Part shown: piece by piece, positions 1 to 5,927 of the stretch
How positions within the stretch are numbered: position 1 is the first letter of the stretch
Layout: every line of letters begins with the position of its first letter
Source of the DNA: Candidatus Woesearchaeota archaeon
GTDB lineage: Archaea; Nanobdellota; Nanobdellia; Woesearchaeales; GW2011-AR15
Direction of reading: 5' to 3'
Assembly: GCA_016934775.1 (NCBI GenBank)
Contig: JAFGSP010000186.1
Location: 1-5,927, forward strand
DNA length: 5,927 nt
Notes under the pieces: model-generated
What the model saw: only the letters and a program-made list of their open reading frames with translations
What the model was told of the DNA's origin: nothing
Databases searched by the model: none
Made by a program: the position numbers and the translations under genes

Positions 1-1
1 A

Positions 2-172
2 GGATATCTTTTCAATGCATTGTTGTACAACCTCCAGGATTACCGGGCTGTACAGAGCCTGTTTCATGAATTGGTCAAGACAAAAAACCTCAACAAAGCA
101 ATCCTTCAGATGATGCACACTTACCAGAAAGGCCTTGTCAGGAAGAGAAGAAGCATCCGGAAAATAAAATGA
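2..172 (+). CDS. C-terminal end of an unrecognised protein (5' partial)
   Basis: An open frame enters from the left edge and gives 56 residues before a TGA at 170-172. The visible tail begins GYLFNALLYN and ends in a strongly basic stretch (KGLVRKRRSIRKIK). It is probably largely helical, with alternating hydrophobic and charged residues. I see no motif that names a family. The frame is judged real because its stop overlaps the start of the next gene as ATGA, a typical operon junction, and because the other two forward frames do not connect to the downstream gene in this way. A basic tail next to a radical SAM/SPASM gene would suit a glycan- or lipid-modification cluster, but this is only context. 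The function is unknown and most of the gene lies outside the window. Confidence 0.7.
   Translation, partial: GYLFNALLYNLQDYRAVQSLFHELVKTKNLNKAILQMMHTYQKGLVRKRRSIRKIK
159..172 (+). promoter_or_regulatory. Start/stop overlap with weak ribosome-binding site
   Basis: The upstream stop and the downstream start share bases as ATGA (169-172). A weak purine motif, GGAAAA, begins at 159 and leaves about seven bases between its GGA and the ATG. The arrangement suggests translational coupling of the two genes and supports ATG 169 as the true start. No separate promoter is needed or visible between them. Confidence 0.55.
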
Positions 173-993
173 TAGATGAGCTTGCTTTTAGATATAACAG
201 GGACTTGAAAAACAGATTCCTTAGGAAATACATACACAGGTTTTATTATCTTTTTTTGGGATTTTCAAAATGGATCAGGTCCGGTAGGACTGATGGGTTC
301 ACTCAGGTGACAATAGAGACGACAAGCCAGTGCAACAGGAGATGTTCTTATTGCCCTGTTTCGGTAAAGCCAAGAAAAAAGGCGCTACTGAAAAGCGAAG
401 TATTCAGGAAAGTTATTGATGAGCTCGCGAAAATGGAATACTCGGGCAGCCTGTGGTTCTCACATTTTTCAGAGCCTCTGATGGATAAGAGGCTTGCTGA
501 TTTTGTAAGATATGCAAGGTCAAGACTGCCAAAAGCATACATCGTGATAACTTCCAATGGCGACATGTTGACTGAACAGCTTTTCTATGAACTTGAAAGA
601 GCAGGAATTTCAAAGATATATGTTACTTTTCATAATGAGAAAAAGATGCAGGGAAAATATGGGTTGGTGCGGTCATTGCGGAAAAAAAGCAAAAAGATAC
701 TCTTCCGAAACCTATCAAGCAATTCTCTCCTGATGTCCAGAGGAGGTCTTGTCAAAGTAAAAAATAAAGAGACAATGGATTTCTGCGGATTCCCTTCAAA
801 TACTCTAGTGATTGATGTAACAGGGAATGTTGTGCTTTGCTGTGAAGATTATCTCGGGAAATATAGTTTCGGCAATGTTGAAAAAGAATCTATTGCGGAA
901 ATATGGCAGAAGCCCAAATTCAGGAAGATCCGGAAGGACACAATGGCAGGAAGATTCAGCCTTGATATATGCAGGCACTGCACTTCTGAATAA
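169..993 (+). CDS. Radical SAM protein with shortened SPASM/Twitch C-terminal domain
   Basis: This 274-residue protein is predicted to cleave S-adenosylmethionine at a [4Fe-4S] cluster bound by CNRRCSYC (Cys55, Cys59, Cys62). A positively charged, aromatic N-terminal extension of about 45 residues precedes the core. The TSNGD segment (128-132) fits the usual core pattern. The C-terminal part looks like a SPASM/Twitch auxiliary-cluster domain: Cys206, then a Gly, then GX4C ending at Cys224 (followed by Cys225), then a conserved-looking FGNV...IAEIW segment (234-246), then CRHC (268-271). The protein ends three residues later, so the remaining cysteines of a full SPASM domain are absent. At most one auxiliary cluster is likely. 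The stretch between the core and the auxiliary domain (about 155-200) is short and basic, so the barrel may be incomplete. Related proteins act as peptide-modifying enzymes or in glycan and nucleotide-sugar clusters, and the substrate here is unknown. Arginine codons are almost all AGA/AGG. Confidence 0.88.
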   Translation: MIDELAFRYNRDLKNRFLRKYIHRFYYLFLGFSKWIRSGRTDGFTQVTIETTSQCNRRCSYCPVSVKPRKKALLKSEVFRKVIDELAKMEYSGSLWFSHFSEPLMDKRLADFVRYARSRLPKAYIVITSNGDMLTEQLFYELERAGISKIYVTFHNEKKMQGKYGLVRSLRKKSKKILFRNLSSNSLLMSRGGLVKVKNKETMDFCGFPSNTLVIDVTGNVVLCCEDYLGKYSFGNVEKESIAEIWQKPKFRKIRKDTMAGRFSLDICRHCTSE

Positions 994-1047
994 TCTGGCA
1001 GGATAGTCCTGGTCTGAATATACCTAGCCCATTACCGGGTCCATACA
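994..1047. other. Convergent intergenic gap with a small inverted repeat
   Basis: These 54 bases separate the ends of the rightward and leftward operons. The only structure I see is the inverted repeat CAGGA-TAG-TCCTG at 999-1011, a five-base-pair stem with a three-base loop. No T-run follows it on either strand, so it is a poor match to an intrinsic bacterial terminator. It might still serve as a weak bidirectional end, or termination may be factor-dependent or archaeal in style. No promoter or other site can be supported here. Confidence 0.3.
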
Positions 1048-2445
1048 TCAGAGGAGATATGCTTTCGCATAGTTTCTTCCCAGTTTGAGCAGATTCATAA
1101 AGCTGTTGCCGCTCAGGGCAGCAAAAGTCCTGTATAGCTGGGACGGCCGGATATAATATTTCAGATAGGCTTTTCTCAGGATAGCTTTTAATTCATTATT
1201 TTTCAAACCAGACATATTCGCATCGGTATCTGATAAGGTCAGCGCCTGAAAGTCCGGCAGTTTCCCAGCATATGCTTTTTCAAAAAGAATTGAACCAGGG
1301 AGAGGCGTCGCGACAAAGAACCTTGCAAGGTCAGAGTTCACTTTCATCGCCAGCCTGATTGTCTTTTTCATGTCTTTTTTAGTTTCTCCCGGAAAGCCCA
1401 GGACATAATACATCATCGAGACAATCCCGGCGTCTCTGCATATACGGGCGCTTTCGACAGCTCTTTTCGGATACAGCCTTTTGAGATTCTCTTTAATTAT
1501 CTTTTCAGAGCCGCTCTCGACCCCAAAGCTTATGAACCAGCATCCGGCCTTTTTCATGGATTCTGCAAGCTCAGCATCAAATGTGTCTATCCTGCTGTTG
1601 CAGCTCCAGGTAATTTTCAGGCTGTTGTCCAGGATTGCGCTGCATAGTTCCAGTATATATTTCCTGTTTATTGTGAATGTGTCTCCCAGGAACATGAAGT
1701 CATCAATGCTGTGTTCCCTGATGCATTCTTTGATCTCCCTGATTACATTCCCTACAGACCTGTAGCGGGCTTTTTTCCCGTAGTAAAATGATGCTGTGCA
1801 GAAACTGCATGAATGAGGACATCCTCTCTGGGCTTTTATCACTGTGAATGGCTTTCCTGTTTTCGGATTTATGTATCTCCTGGTGGGCATCTTCTTCCTG
1901 TCAGGGAAAGGAAGACTATCCAGGTCCTGCAGGACAGGCCGAGGGTCATTAGCTATTATGTTTTGGCCTTTCCTGTAACAAATCCCTTTAACTTGATTCA
2001 AAGAGTTTTTGTCCTTCTTATAATTCTTAACGATTTCAAGAGCAGTCATTTCCGGTTCGCCGATGACTGCAACATCAAAATCCTCTAAGATCAGCTTTGG
2101 AAGAGCTGTCGGAAGCACTCCGATGGCGCATATGAGGCAATCTTTGTTTTTTGATCTTATGAGCCCGGCCATTTTTTTGTCAAACCTGTATGTTGGGGCA
2201 CTGACGCTTATGAATGCTATTTCAAATCTTTTCTCAAGTATATTATTGAGCCTTTTTCCGGATACAGGCCGGGCCATCATGTCATATAGTTCGTTGTCTA
2301 TTCCTTGTTCTGTCAATAAAGCAGAGATTATGCCCAAAGTCACAGGCGGAGTAAGTTGCCCGCCTTTCCTGGATTCGCACCTGCCTTCTTTCACATACTG
2401 GAAATTATCAAAAGACGGCGGGTTCAGTATCAATACTTTTTTCAT
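1048..2445 (-). CDS. B12-binding-domain radical SAM enzyme (second copy, operon-distal)
   Basis: This 465-residue protein has the full architecture of cobalamin-dependent (class B-type) radical SAM enzymes. An N-terminal Rossmann-like domain (about 1-165) opens with KKVLILNPP, carries LTPPVTLGIISALL (31-44) and ends in an IGEPE motif (128-132). It lacks the DxHxxG cobalamin-ligand motif, as is common in this family, so cobalamin binding is inferred from the fold. The radical SAM core (about 200-400) binds its cluster through RGCPHSCSFC (Cys209, Cys213, Cys216) and has the GVESGS (308-313) and GFPGET (350-355) motifs of Elp3/MiaB-like cores. The C-terminal tail has AYLKYYIRP (426-434), a motif often found in this group. 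Family members methylate unactivated carbons or phosphinates, or rearrange rings; the substrate here cannot be told. The ATG at 2445 is the first possible start, since an in-frame stop (TAG) lies two codons upstream. No clear Shine-Dalgarno is seen. It follows the neighbouring paralogue by 30 bases. Confidence 0.92.
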   Translation of the reverse strand: MKKVLILNPPSFDNFQYVKEGRCESRKGGQLTPPVTLGIISALLTEQGIDNELYDMMARPVSGKRLNNILEKRFEIAFISVSAPTYRFDKKMAGLIRSKNKDCLICAIGVLPTALPKLILEDFDVAVIGEPEMTALEIVKNYKKDKNSLNQVKGICYRKGQNIIANDPRPVLQDLDSLPFPDRKKMPTRRYINPKTGKPFTVIKAQRGCPHSCSFCTASFYYGKKARYRSVGNVIREIKECIREHSIDDFMFLGDTFTINRKYILELCSAILDNSLKITWSCNSRIDTFDAELAESMKKAGCWFISFGVESGSEKIIKENLKRLYPKRAVESARICRDAGIVSMMYYVLGFPGETKKDMKKTIRLAMKVNSDLARFFVATPLPGSILFEKAYAGKLPDFQALTLSDTDANMSGLKNNELKAILRKAYLKYYIRPSQLYRTFAALSGNSFMNLLKLGRNYAKAYLL

Positions 2446-2475
2446 TTTCTATGGGTCATGATTTGTAATCCTGTC

Positions 2476-3876
2476 TTAGATCGGATTTATCCTGCTCAGT
2501 TTTTTATAAAAATTCTTGAGAGTATACTTCATGAGATTCCAGTTTCCCTGGGTGAGTGTGGATTTCAGGAACTTGCCGATGTATCTTGGCCTCTTGTAAT
2601 ATTCATTGTATGCCTGGTCTGAGAACCTGTACAATTCTTCAATGCTTTTTGTCCATGGCAGTTTTATCCACGGCATTGGCTTGTTCGGGGCATATTCACC
2701 CTGCAGGGTGTTGTTTTTCTTTGCTTCAAGGTAATCAACTGTGCCAGGATAAGGATGCAGCACTCCAAAAGTTGCAAATAAAGGATTCAGTTTCTTGGCG
2801 AAGCTGATTGTTTGCCTTATTGTCTCTGGCGTATCTGCCTTATTTCCTATCATGAAAAAACCAAGAACATTCATCCCATGTCTTTCAGTCTTTTCAAATG
2901 CTTTTTCAACAAGCCTTGGAGAGATATCTTTCTTGATTGCATCAAGCACTCTCTGGCTTCCTGACTCAACCCCGTAAGATATTGTCGAGCATCCTGCTTT
3001 TCTTAAGGATGTCAGGATTTCTTTGTCGATATGGGTCACCCGGGTCCTTATCCTGAACTCAAAGTCCATCTTTTCTCTTCTGATCGATCTCATTATGTCA
3101 AGAGCCCTCTGCTTTTTCATCGTGAATATCTCATCGTAAATCTCTACGCCGTCTGTCCCTGTTTCCCTGATGAGATTAAGCTCATCAATTACACTATTGA
3201 TGCTTCTTGTCCTGTAGCTCCTGAAAGATTGGTTCAGCTTGGCGCAAAAAGTGCATCTGTACGGGCATCCGCGTGAAGTAATCAGCACATCGACTTTGTT
3301 CCTTTTTGATAGTTTTGAGTAGTACAGCTTAGGATCTATTAATTTCCTTGAAGGTATAGGTATCCTATCAAGGTCCTTTACAGGCTTTTCTTCAGGTGTG
3401 TGCCTGATCTTTTTACCTTCGCGAAACGAGACCCCATTCACTTTTTCCAGCGGGCTTTTTTTTTCAAGGGCCTCTACAAGGTTTAATGTTGGGTATTCGC
3501 CTTCTCCCCTGATGATGAAATCAATATCCGGGAACTGGGTCATGACTTCTTTATTGAGAGCAGAGGCATGATGCCCTGCAAAGAATATCTTTACATTTTC
3601 ATCCTGATTTTTTATTGAGGAAGTCAGTCTGTGCATATAAGACAGGTCGCTGGAATATAGCGGGAAGCCTATCATATCAGGCGAGTTCTTCTTTATCCTT
3701 TTGAGTATCTCATCTGAAGAGATCCCTTCTGCGAATGCATCAGTGATTTTTGCCTTATACGAGTTGTTCTCAAGTATCTGTGCTACATACATCATATTGA
3801 TAGGAGGAGTGATCATGGGCAGTTCTTCAATAGAATCAGGTTTCTTTGAATTCGGATTTATGAGCATTATCTTCAT
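2476..3876 (-). CDS. B12-binding-domain radical SAM enzyme (first copy)
   Basis: This 466-residue protein has the same two-domain plan and length as its downstream neighbour. The N-terminal cobalamin-binding-like domain (about 1-165) starts KIMLINPNS and has ITPPINMMYVAQIL (22-35), GHHASA (101-106, at the usual GGxHxT place) and IRGEGE (122-127). The classical DxHxxG motif is absent. The radical SAM core carries SRGCPYRCTFC (Cys204, Cys208, Cys211) and YGVESGS (301-307). The loop that is usually GFPGET-like reads MIGNKADTPETI (342-353), a longer variant. The tail has AYNEYYKRP (422-430), matching the neighbour's AYLKYYIRP. The two sequences are clearly diverged, so they probably catalyse different steps or act on different positions. 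The start ATG lies three bases after the stop of the amidotransferase gene, and an AGG about seven bases upstream is the best ribosome-binding candidate. It is very likely co-transcribed with both neighbours. Anaerobic or microaerobic activity is expected from the oxygen-sensitive cluster. Confidence 0.93.
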   Translation of the reverse strand: MKIMLINPNSKKPDSIEELPMITPPINMMYVAQILENNSYKAKITDAFAEGISSDEILKRIKKNSPDMIGFPLYSSDLSYMHRLTSSIKNQDENVKIFFAGHHASALNKEVMTQFPDIDFIIRGEGEYPTLNLVEALEKKSPLEKVNGVSFREGKKIRHTPEEKPVKDLDRIPIPSRKLIDPKLYYSKLSKRNKVDVLITSRGCPYRCTFCAKLNQSFRSYRTRSINSVIDELNLIRETGTDGVEIYDEIFTMKKQRALDIMRSIRREKMDFEFRIRTRVTHIDKEILTSLRKAGCSTISYGVESGSQRVLDAIKKDISPRLVEKAFEKTERHGMNVLGFFMIGNKADTPETIRQTISFAKKLNPLFATFGVLHPYPGTVDYLEAKKNNTLQGEYAPNKPMPWIKLPWTKSIEELYRFSDQAYNEYYKRPRYIGKFLKSTLTQGNWNLMKYTLKNFYKKLSRINPI

Positions 3877-3879
3877 TTT

Positions 3880-4551
3880 TCAGCCTATTCTCTCATTTAT
3901 GAAGTTTCTATATATTCTTTTCCCATATTCGGGATTGCTTTGAACTGAAAAATCCTGATAGACGTTCCGGTCATAGACAAGTTTCTGGATCCTGACAAGA
4001 GATCTTCCCAGCGGACCCATTAGTTCGGGATGGAACTGGATTCCATAGATGTTGCCCGGATAATGGAACGCATAGTCAGGCCATTCTTCTGTTTCGCCGA
4101 TCTTGTATTTTTCAGGGGCGGTGATGCCGTCATAGTGGGTCGTGACGACTCCAAATTCATCAGGCAGCCCCCTGAATAAAGGGACATTTTTTGTTTTTCT
4201 GAATAAAATACTGCCGGATATCTGAACAGGCATCCGGGACACTGACTTTTTTCCGAATATGTGGTAGGCAAGGATCTGTGCTCCGAAACATATGCCCAAA
4301 ATTGGGATCCCTTTTTTCATCCATGCACTGATGAACTCACATTCCTTTTTCATCCATTGCTTTTCTTCCCGGATATAGGCCATGCTCCCTGTCAGGATCA
4401 CTTTATCAACAGCACAGTCTTTTTTTTTCAGCTGATGCGGTTTTCTTACATAAGTATCCAGCATGTTTTTCAGGCCAAGCCTGCTCCTCACCATAAATCC
4501 CTGAGGGTAGGCTTTGATATGCAGGTTATTGTCAACAATCAATATTTTCAT
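3880..4551 (-). CDS. Stand-alone class I glutamine amidotransferase (GATase1)
   Basis: This 223-residue protein is a single class I glutaminase domain, of the type that hydrolyses glutamine to glutamate and ammonia for a partner enzyme. The catalytic triad is visible: the nucleophile elbow GICFGAQ (86-92, Cys88), and the His/Glu pair in YGIQFHPE (169-176, His174 and Glu176). Family landmarks also include TGSM (54-57, at the usual SGGP site) and THYDGI (138-143). It resembles the glutaminase half of GMP synthase, but no GMP synthase ATPase or dimerisation domain is attached, and there is no such gene in the window. A C-terminal extension of about 45 residues past the HPE motif is basic and tyrosine-rich, and could be a docking surface. 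The gene sits 11 bases after an asparagine-synthase-family gene and 3 bases before a radical SAM gene, so it may feed ammonia to a pathway-specific ligase. Hydrolysis of gamma-glutamyl compounds (as in PuuD-like class I members) is an alternative. No strong Shine-Dalgarno precedes the ATG. Confidence 0.9.
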   Translation of the reverse strand: MKILIVDNNLHIKAYPQGFMVRSRLGLKNMLDTYVRKPHQLKKKDCAVDKVILTGSMAYIREEKQWMKKECEFISAWMKKGIPILGICFGAQILAYHIFGKKSVSRMPVQISGSILFRKTKNVPLFRGLPDEFGVVTTHYDGITAPEKYKIGETEEWPDYAFHYPGNIYGIQFHPELMGPLGRSLVRIQKLVYDRNVYQDFSVQSNPEYGKRIYRNFINERIG

Positions 4552-4562
4552 AATGCATCAGT

Positions 4563-5927
4563 CTAGAGTTTCAGATATTCTTCAAGCGGTCTATTTTTAT
4601 CAGTGGTCTGGCTGTCCAGGAATTCCATGCACCAGATCTCAAGGGAAAGCAGGCTGTAGATCCTGTAGCCGTGATGCTTGAGTTCGATGATCTCATGCGG
4701 TTTGATTTTTTGCGTCCTGAATTCTCTGAATATCTTGTCCAGATACTTGGGATTGTACCAGCCCCTTTTTTTCAGCCGCTTCAACAGGTTTTCTAGGATT
4801 CTCTGCCTTTTATGGAAAAGCAGATACCAAGGGACATCAAAGCTTTGCTGCAGCCCGTAGACAAATCTTTTTGGAAGATATCTCAGAAGGGCCAGTTTAT
4901 GGAATCTCCTCCTGGTTCCTGAGTTTATCAGTTTTTCAAAAGTTGATCCGGAGTTAAGCCAATTCAAGGGCAATGAATTTATGAATTCAATTATATCCCT
5001 GTCTAGATAAGGGCAATAGAAATTCATCCCGAAACTTTCGACAGGCTTCTGATTCATGAGAATATTATAGACAAACACACCATATATCATCTTTGACTCT
5101 ATGAGTGCATCAGAGAAATTATTTTTGCTGAACCTGATGTCTATAGAACATTTGTTTTTCATGACTTTTCCAAATGTGTTGCCGGCTAATAGCCGTCTGA
5201 GATTCTTGTCATTGAAATGCCTGTAAGTACATAGCCTCTGCATAAAATCTTTGTACATCTCTTTTCTGCTGAATAAGCTTAACGTATGTTCCAGTTCCCA
5301 GAGCCGTTCCCAGTCAGTTATCCTGATAAGAAAACTGCTGATATCATGTATAGCTTTCCTGGGAAGATAAGGGAGATATTTCAGATATTTGTGCCATTCA
5401 GCAACTGGGTAATATTCAGCCCAGAGCGTATCTCCCGGATCACCTGTGAATATCGTATCGACCTGGCCGGAGCTTTCCTCTGCTATTACGTATGCGGCAA
5501 ACCCGTGGCCTGACAAAGGTTCTTCAAGGACAGAGGTGAGTCTGGGAATCATATCAAGATGCTCAGGCCCAATCTCTATTGTGTGGTGAACCCCTCCAAA
5601 CTTTTTGCATATCGCTTCTGCTTTGGGAGCTTCATCAAAACCGAATTTCCTGAATGAGACCGTGTATCCGTGGATAGGTTTTTTGAATACTTTTGAAGAC
5701 TGGATAAAAATATAGGAAGAATCATGCCCTCCGCTCAGGAAAATTCCTAAGTTTTCCGGCTTCACAGTGTCGACATAGTTCTTTATGCTTTTCCTGAACA
5801 AGGATTCATACTTGTCAAGATGCTTTTCCAGGTTTTTGAAGGGTTTTCGGTTGAAGCAGTATTGCGTTCTCAGATGATTTTTTTTTGATACTTTATTTTC
5901 CTTCACATATATTACATCGCCCGGTAA
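4563..5927 (-). CDS. Asparagine-synthase-family protein, 5' partial (N-terminus beyond right edge)
   Basis: The frame is open from the TAG at 4563-4565 to the window edge and gives 454 visible residues (numbered here from the edge). A GTG at 5904-5906 could be taken as a start, but the seven residues before it, LPGDVIY, continue without a stop. They match the linker that joins the class II glutaminase domain to the synthetase domain in AsnB proteins (E. coli has a similar PAGSYLW segment there). The true start is therefore probably several hundred bases outside. The ATP-pyrophosphatase loop is SGGHDSS (65-71). The second loop reads TGDPGDT (161-167), where asparagine synthetases have a GEGGDE-like sequence. 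YCPYLDRD (304-311) matches the usual PFLD segment. The RxKxGFxxP-type segment reads LQQSFDVP (359-366), with Gln in place of the lysine. The fold is therefore clear, but asparagine as the product is doubtful. Relatives in biosynthetic clusters form other amides or lactams. It heads the visible leftward operon. Confidence 0.88.
   Translation of the reverse strand, partial: LPGDVIYVKENKVSKKNHLRTQYCFNRKPFKNLEKHLDKYESLFRKSIKNYVDTVKPENLGIFLSGGHDSSYIFIQSSKVFKKPIHGYTVSFRKFGFDEAPKAEAICKKFGGVHHTIEIGPEHLDMIPRLTSVLEEPLSGHGFAAYVIAEESSGQVDTIFTGDPGDTLWAEYYPVAEWHKYLKYLPYLPRKAIHDISSFLIRITDWERLWELEHTLSLFSRKEMYKDFMQRLCTYRHFNDKNLRRLLAGNTFGKVMKNKCSIDIRFSKNNFSDALIESKMIYGVFVYNILMNQKPVESFGMNFYCPYLDRDIIEFINSLPLNWLNSGSTFEKLINSGTRRRFHKLALLRYLPKRFVYGLQQSFDVPWYLLFHKRQRILENLLKRLKKRGWYNPKYLDKIFREFRTQKIKPHEIIELKHHGYRIYSLLSLEIWCMEFLDSQTTDKNRPLEEYLKL

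Noticed and set aside
42..49. The octamer TTACCGGG near the left edge, again at about 1032, and inverted at the right edge
   Set aside because: Two of the three copies are ordinary codons within genes, the flanks do not match, and there is no sign of an attachment site or insertion boundary. Chance is the simplest explanation.
999..1011. CAGGA-TAG-TCCTG inverted repeat as an intrinsic terminator
   Set aside because: The stem is only five base pairs and no T-run follows on either strand, so I kept it only as part of a low-confidence intergenic note.
2063..2461. A rightward open frame of 132 codons opposite the distal B12-radical SAM gene
   Set aside because: It lies wholly antisense to a gene with clear family motifs. 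Its translation shows no domain and has low-complexity Ser/Leu/Phe composition typical of a shadow frame.
2446..2475. A possible small precursor-peptide gene (RiPP) near the radical SAM enzymes
   Set aside because: The largest gaps are 30 bases (between the B12-radical SAM genes) and 54 bases (994-1047). Neither can hold a precursor, so no RiPP system can be supported within the window.
4020..4271. A second leftward frame of 83 codons inside the amidotransferase gene
   Set aside because: It overlaps the catalytic C-terminal half of the GATase in another frame and has no recognisable features. The GATase frame carries the His/Glu motif there.
3880..4551. Calling the amidotransferase GuaA or a GMP synthase subunit
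   Set aside because: Only the glutaminase domain is present and the neighbours are not purine genes. The similarity is to the general class I family, so a gene symbol is not justified.
4563..5927. Calling the right-edge gene asnB
   Set aside because: The fold fits, but the substitutions in the second ATP-site loop and at the lysine position, and the non-housekeeping context, make asparagine synthesis uncertain.

Overview
The window holds six protein-coding genes packed end to end. There are no RNA genes, mobile elements, CRISPR arrays or sizeable non-coding stretches that I can see. Two genes read rightward at the left end: the tail of an unrecognised gene, then a radical SAM protein with a shortened SPASM/Twitch domain. 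Four genes read leftward across the rest: an asparagine-synthase-family protein that runs off the right edge, a stand-alone class I glutamine amidotransferase (GATase), and two tandem B12-binding-type radical SAM enzymes. The two sets converge on a 54-base gap (994-1047).

Organism: base composition is moderately AT-rich by eye. Codon use in the 169-993 gene is distinctive: 20 of its 24 arginines are AGA or AGG, and 8 of its 15 isoleucines are ATA. Shine-Dalgarno sequences before the leftward genes are weak or absent. This pattern fits many archaea (for example DPANN-type lineages) and some uncultivated bacterial phyla such as Omnitrophota. It argues against a typical enteric or high-GC proteobacterium. 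The sequence does not settle archaeon versus bacterium.

Layout of the leftward set: gaps between its genes are 11, 3 and 30 bases, so they very probably form one transcript whose promoter and first exon-equivalent (the N-terminal part of the asparagine-synthase-like gene) lie beyond base 5927. Family knowledge suggests one ATP-dependent amide- or acyl-transfer step (asparagine-synthase fold), one ammonia-supplying or glutamine-hydrolysing step (class I GATase) and two radical steps on unactivated carbon or phosphorus centres (cobalamin radical SAM, often methyltransfer or ring/skeleton chemistry). This looks like a tailoring cassette for a small molecule, lipid or surface glycan, but neither substrate nor product can be read from the sequence.

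The most useful points for a second look are: (1) the asparagine-synthase-like gene does not start at the apparent GTG near 5906 but continues past the edge; (2) it deviates at positions that are catalytic in true asparagine synthetases; (3) it is paired with a separate class I GATase; (4) it is followed by two divergent cobalamin-type radical SAM paralogues in tandem.
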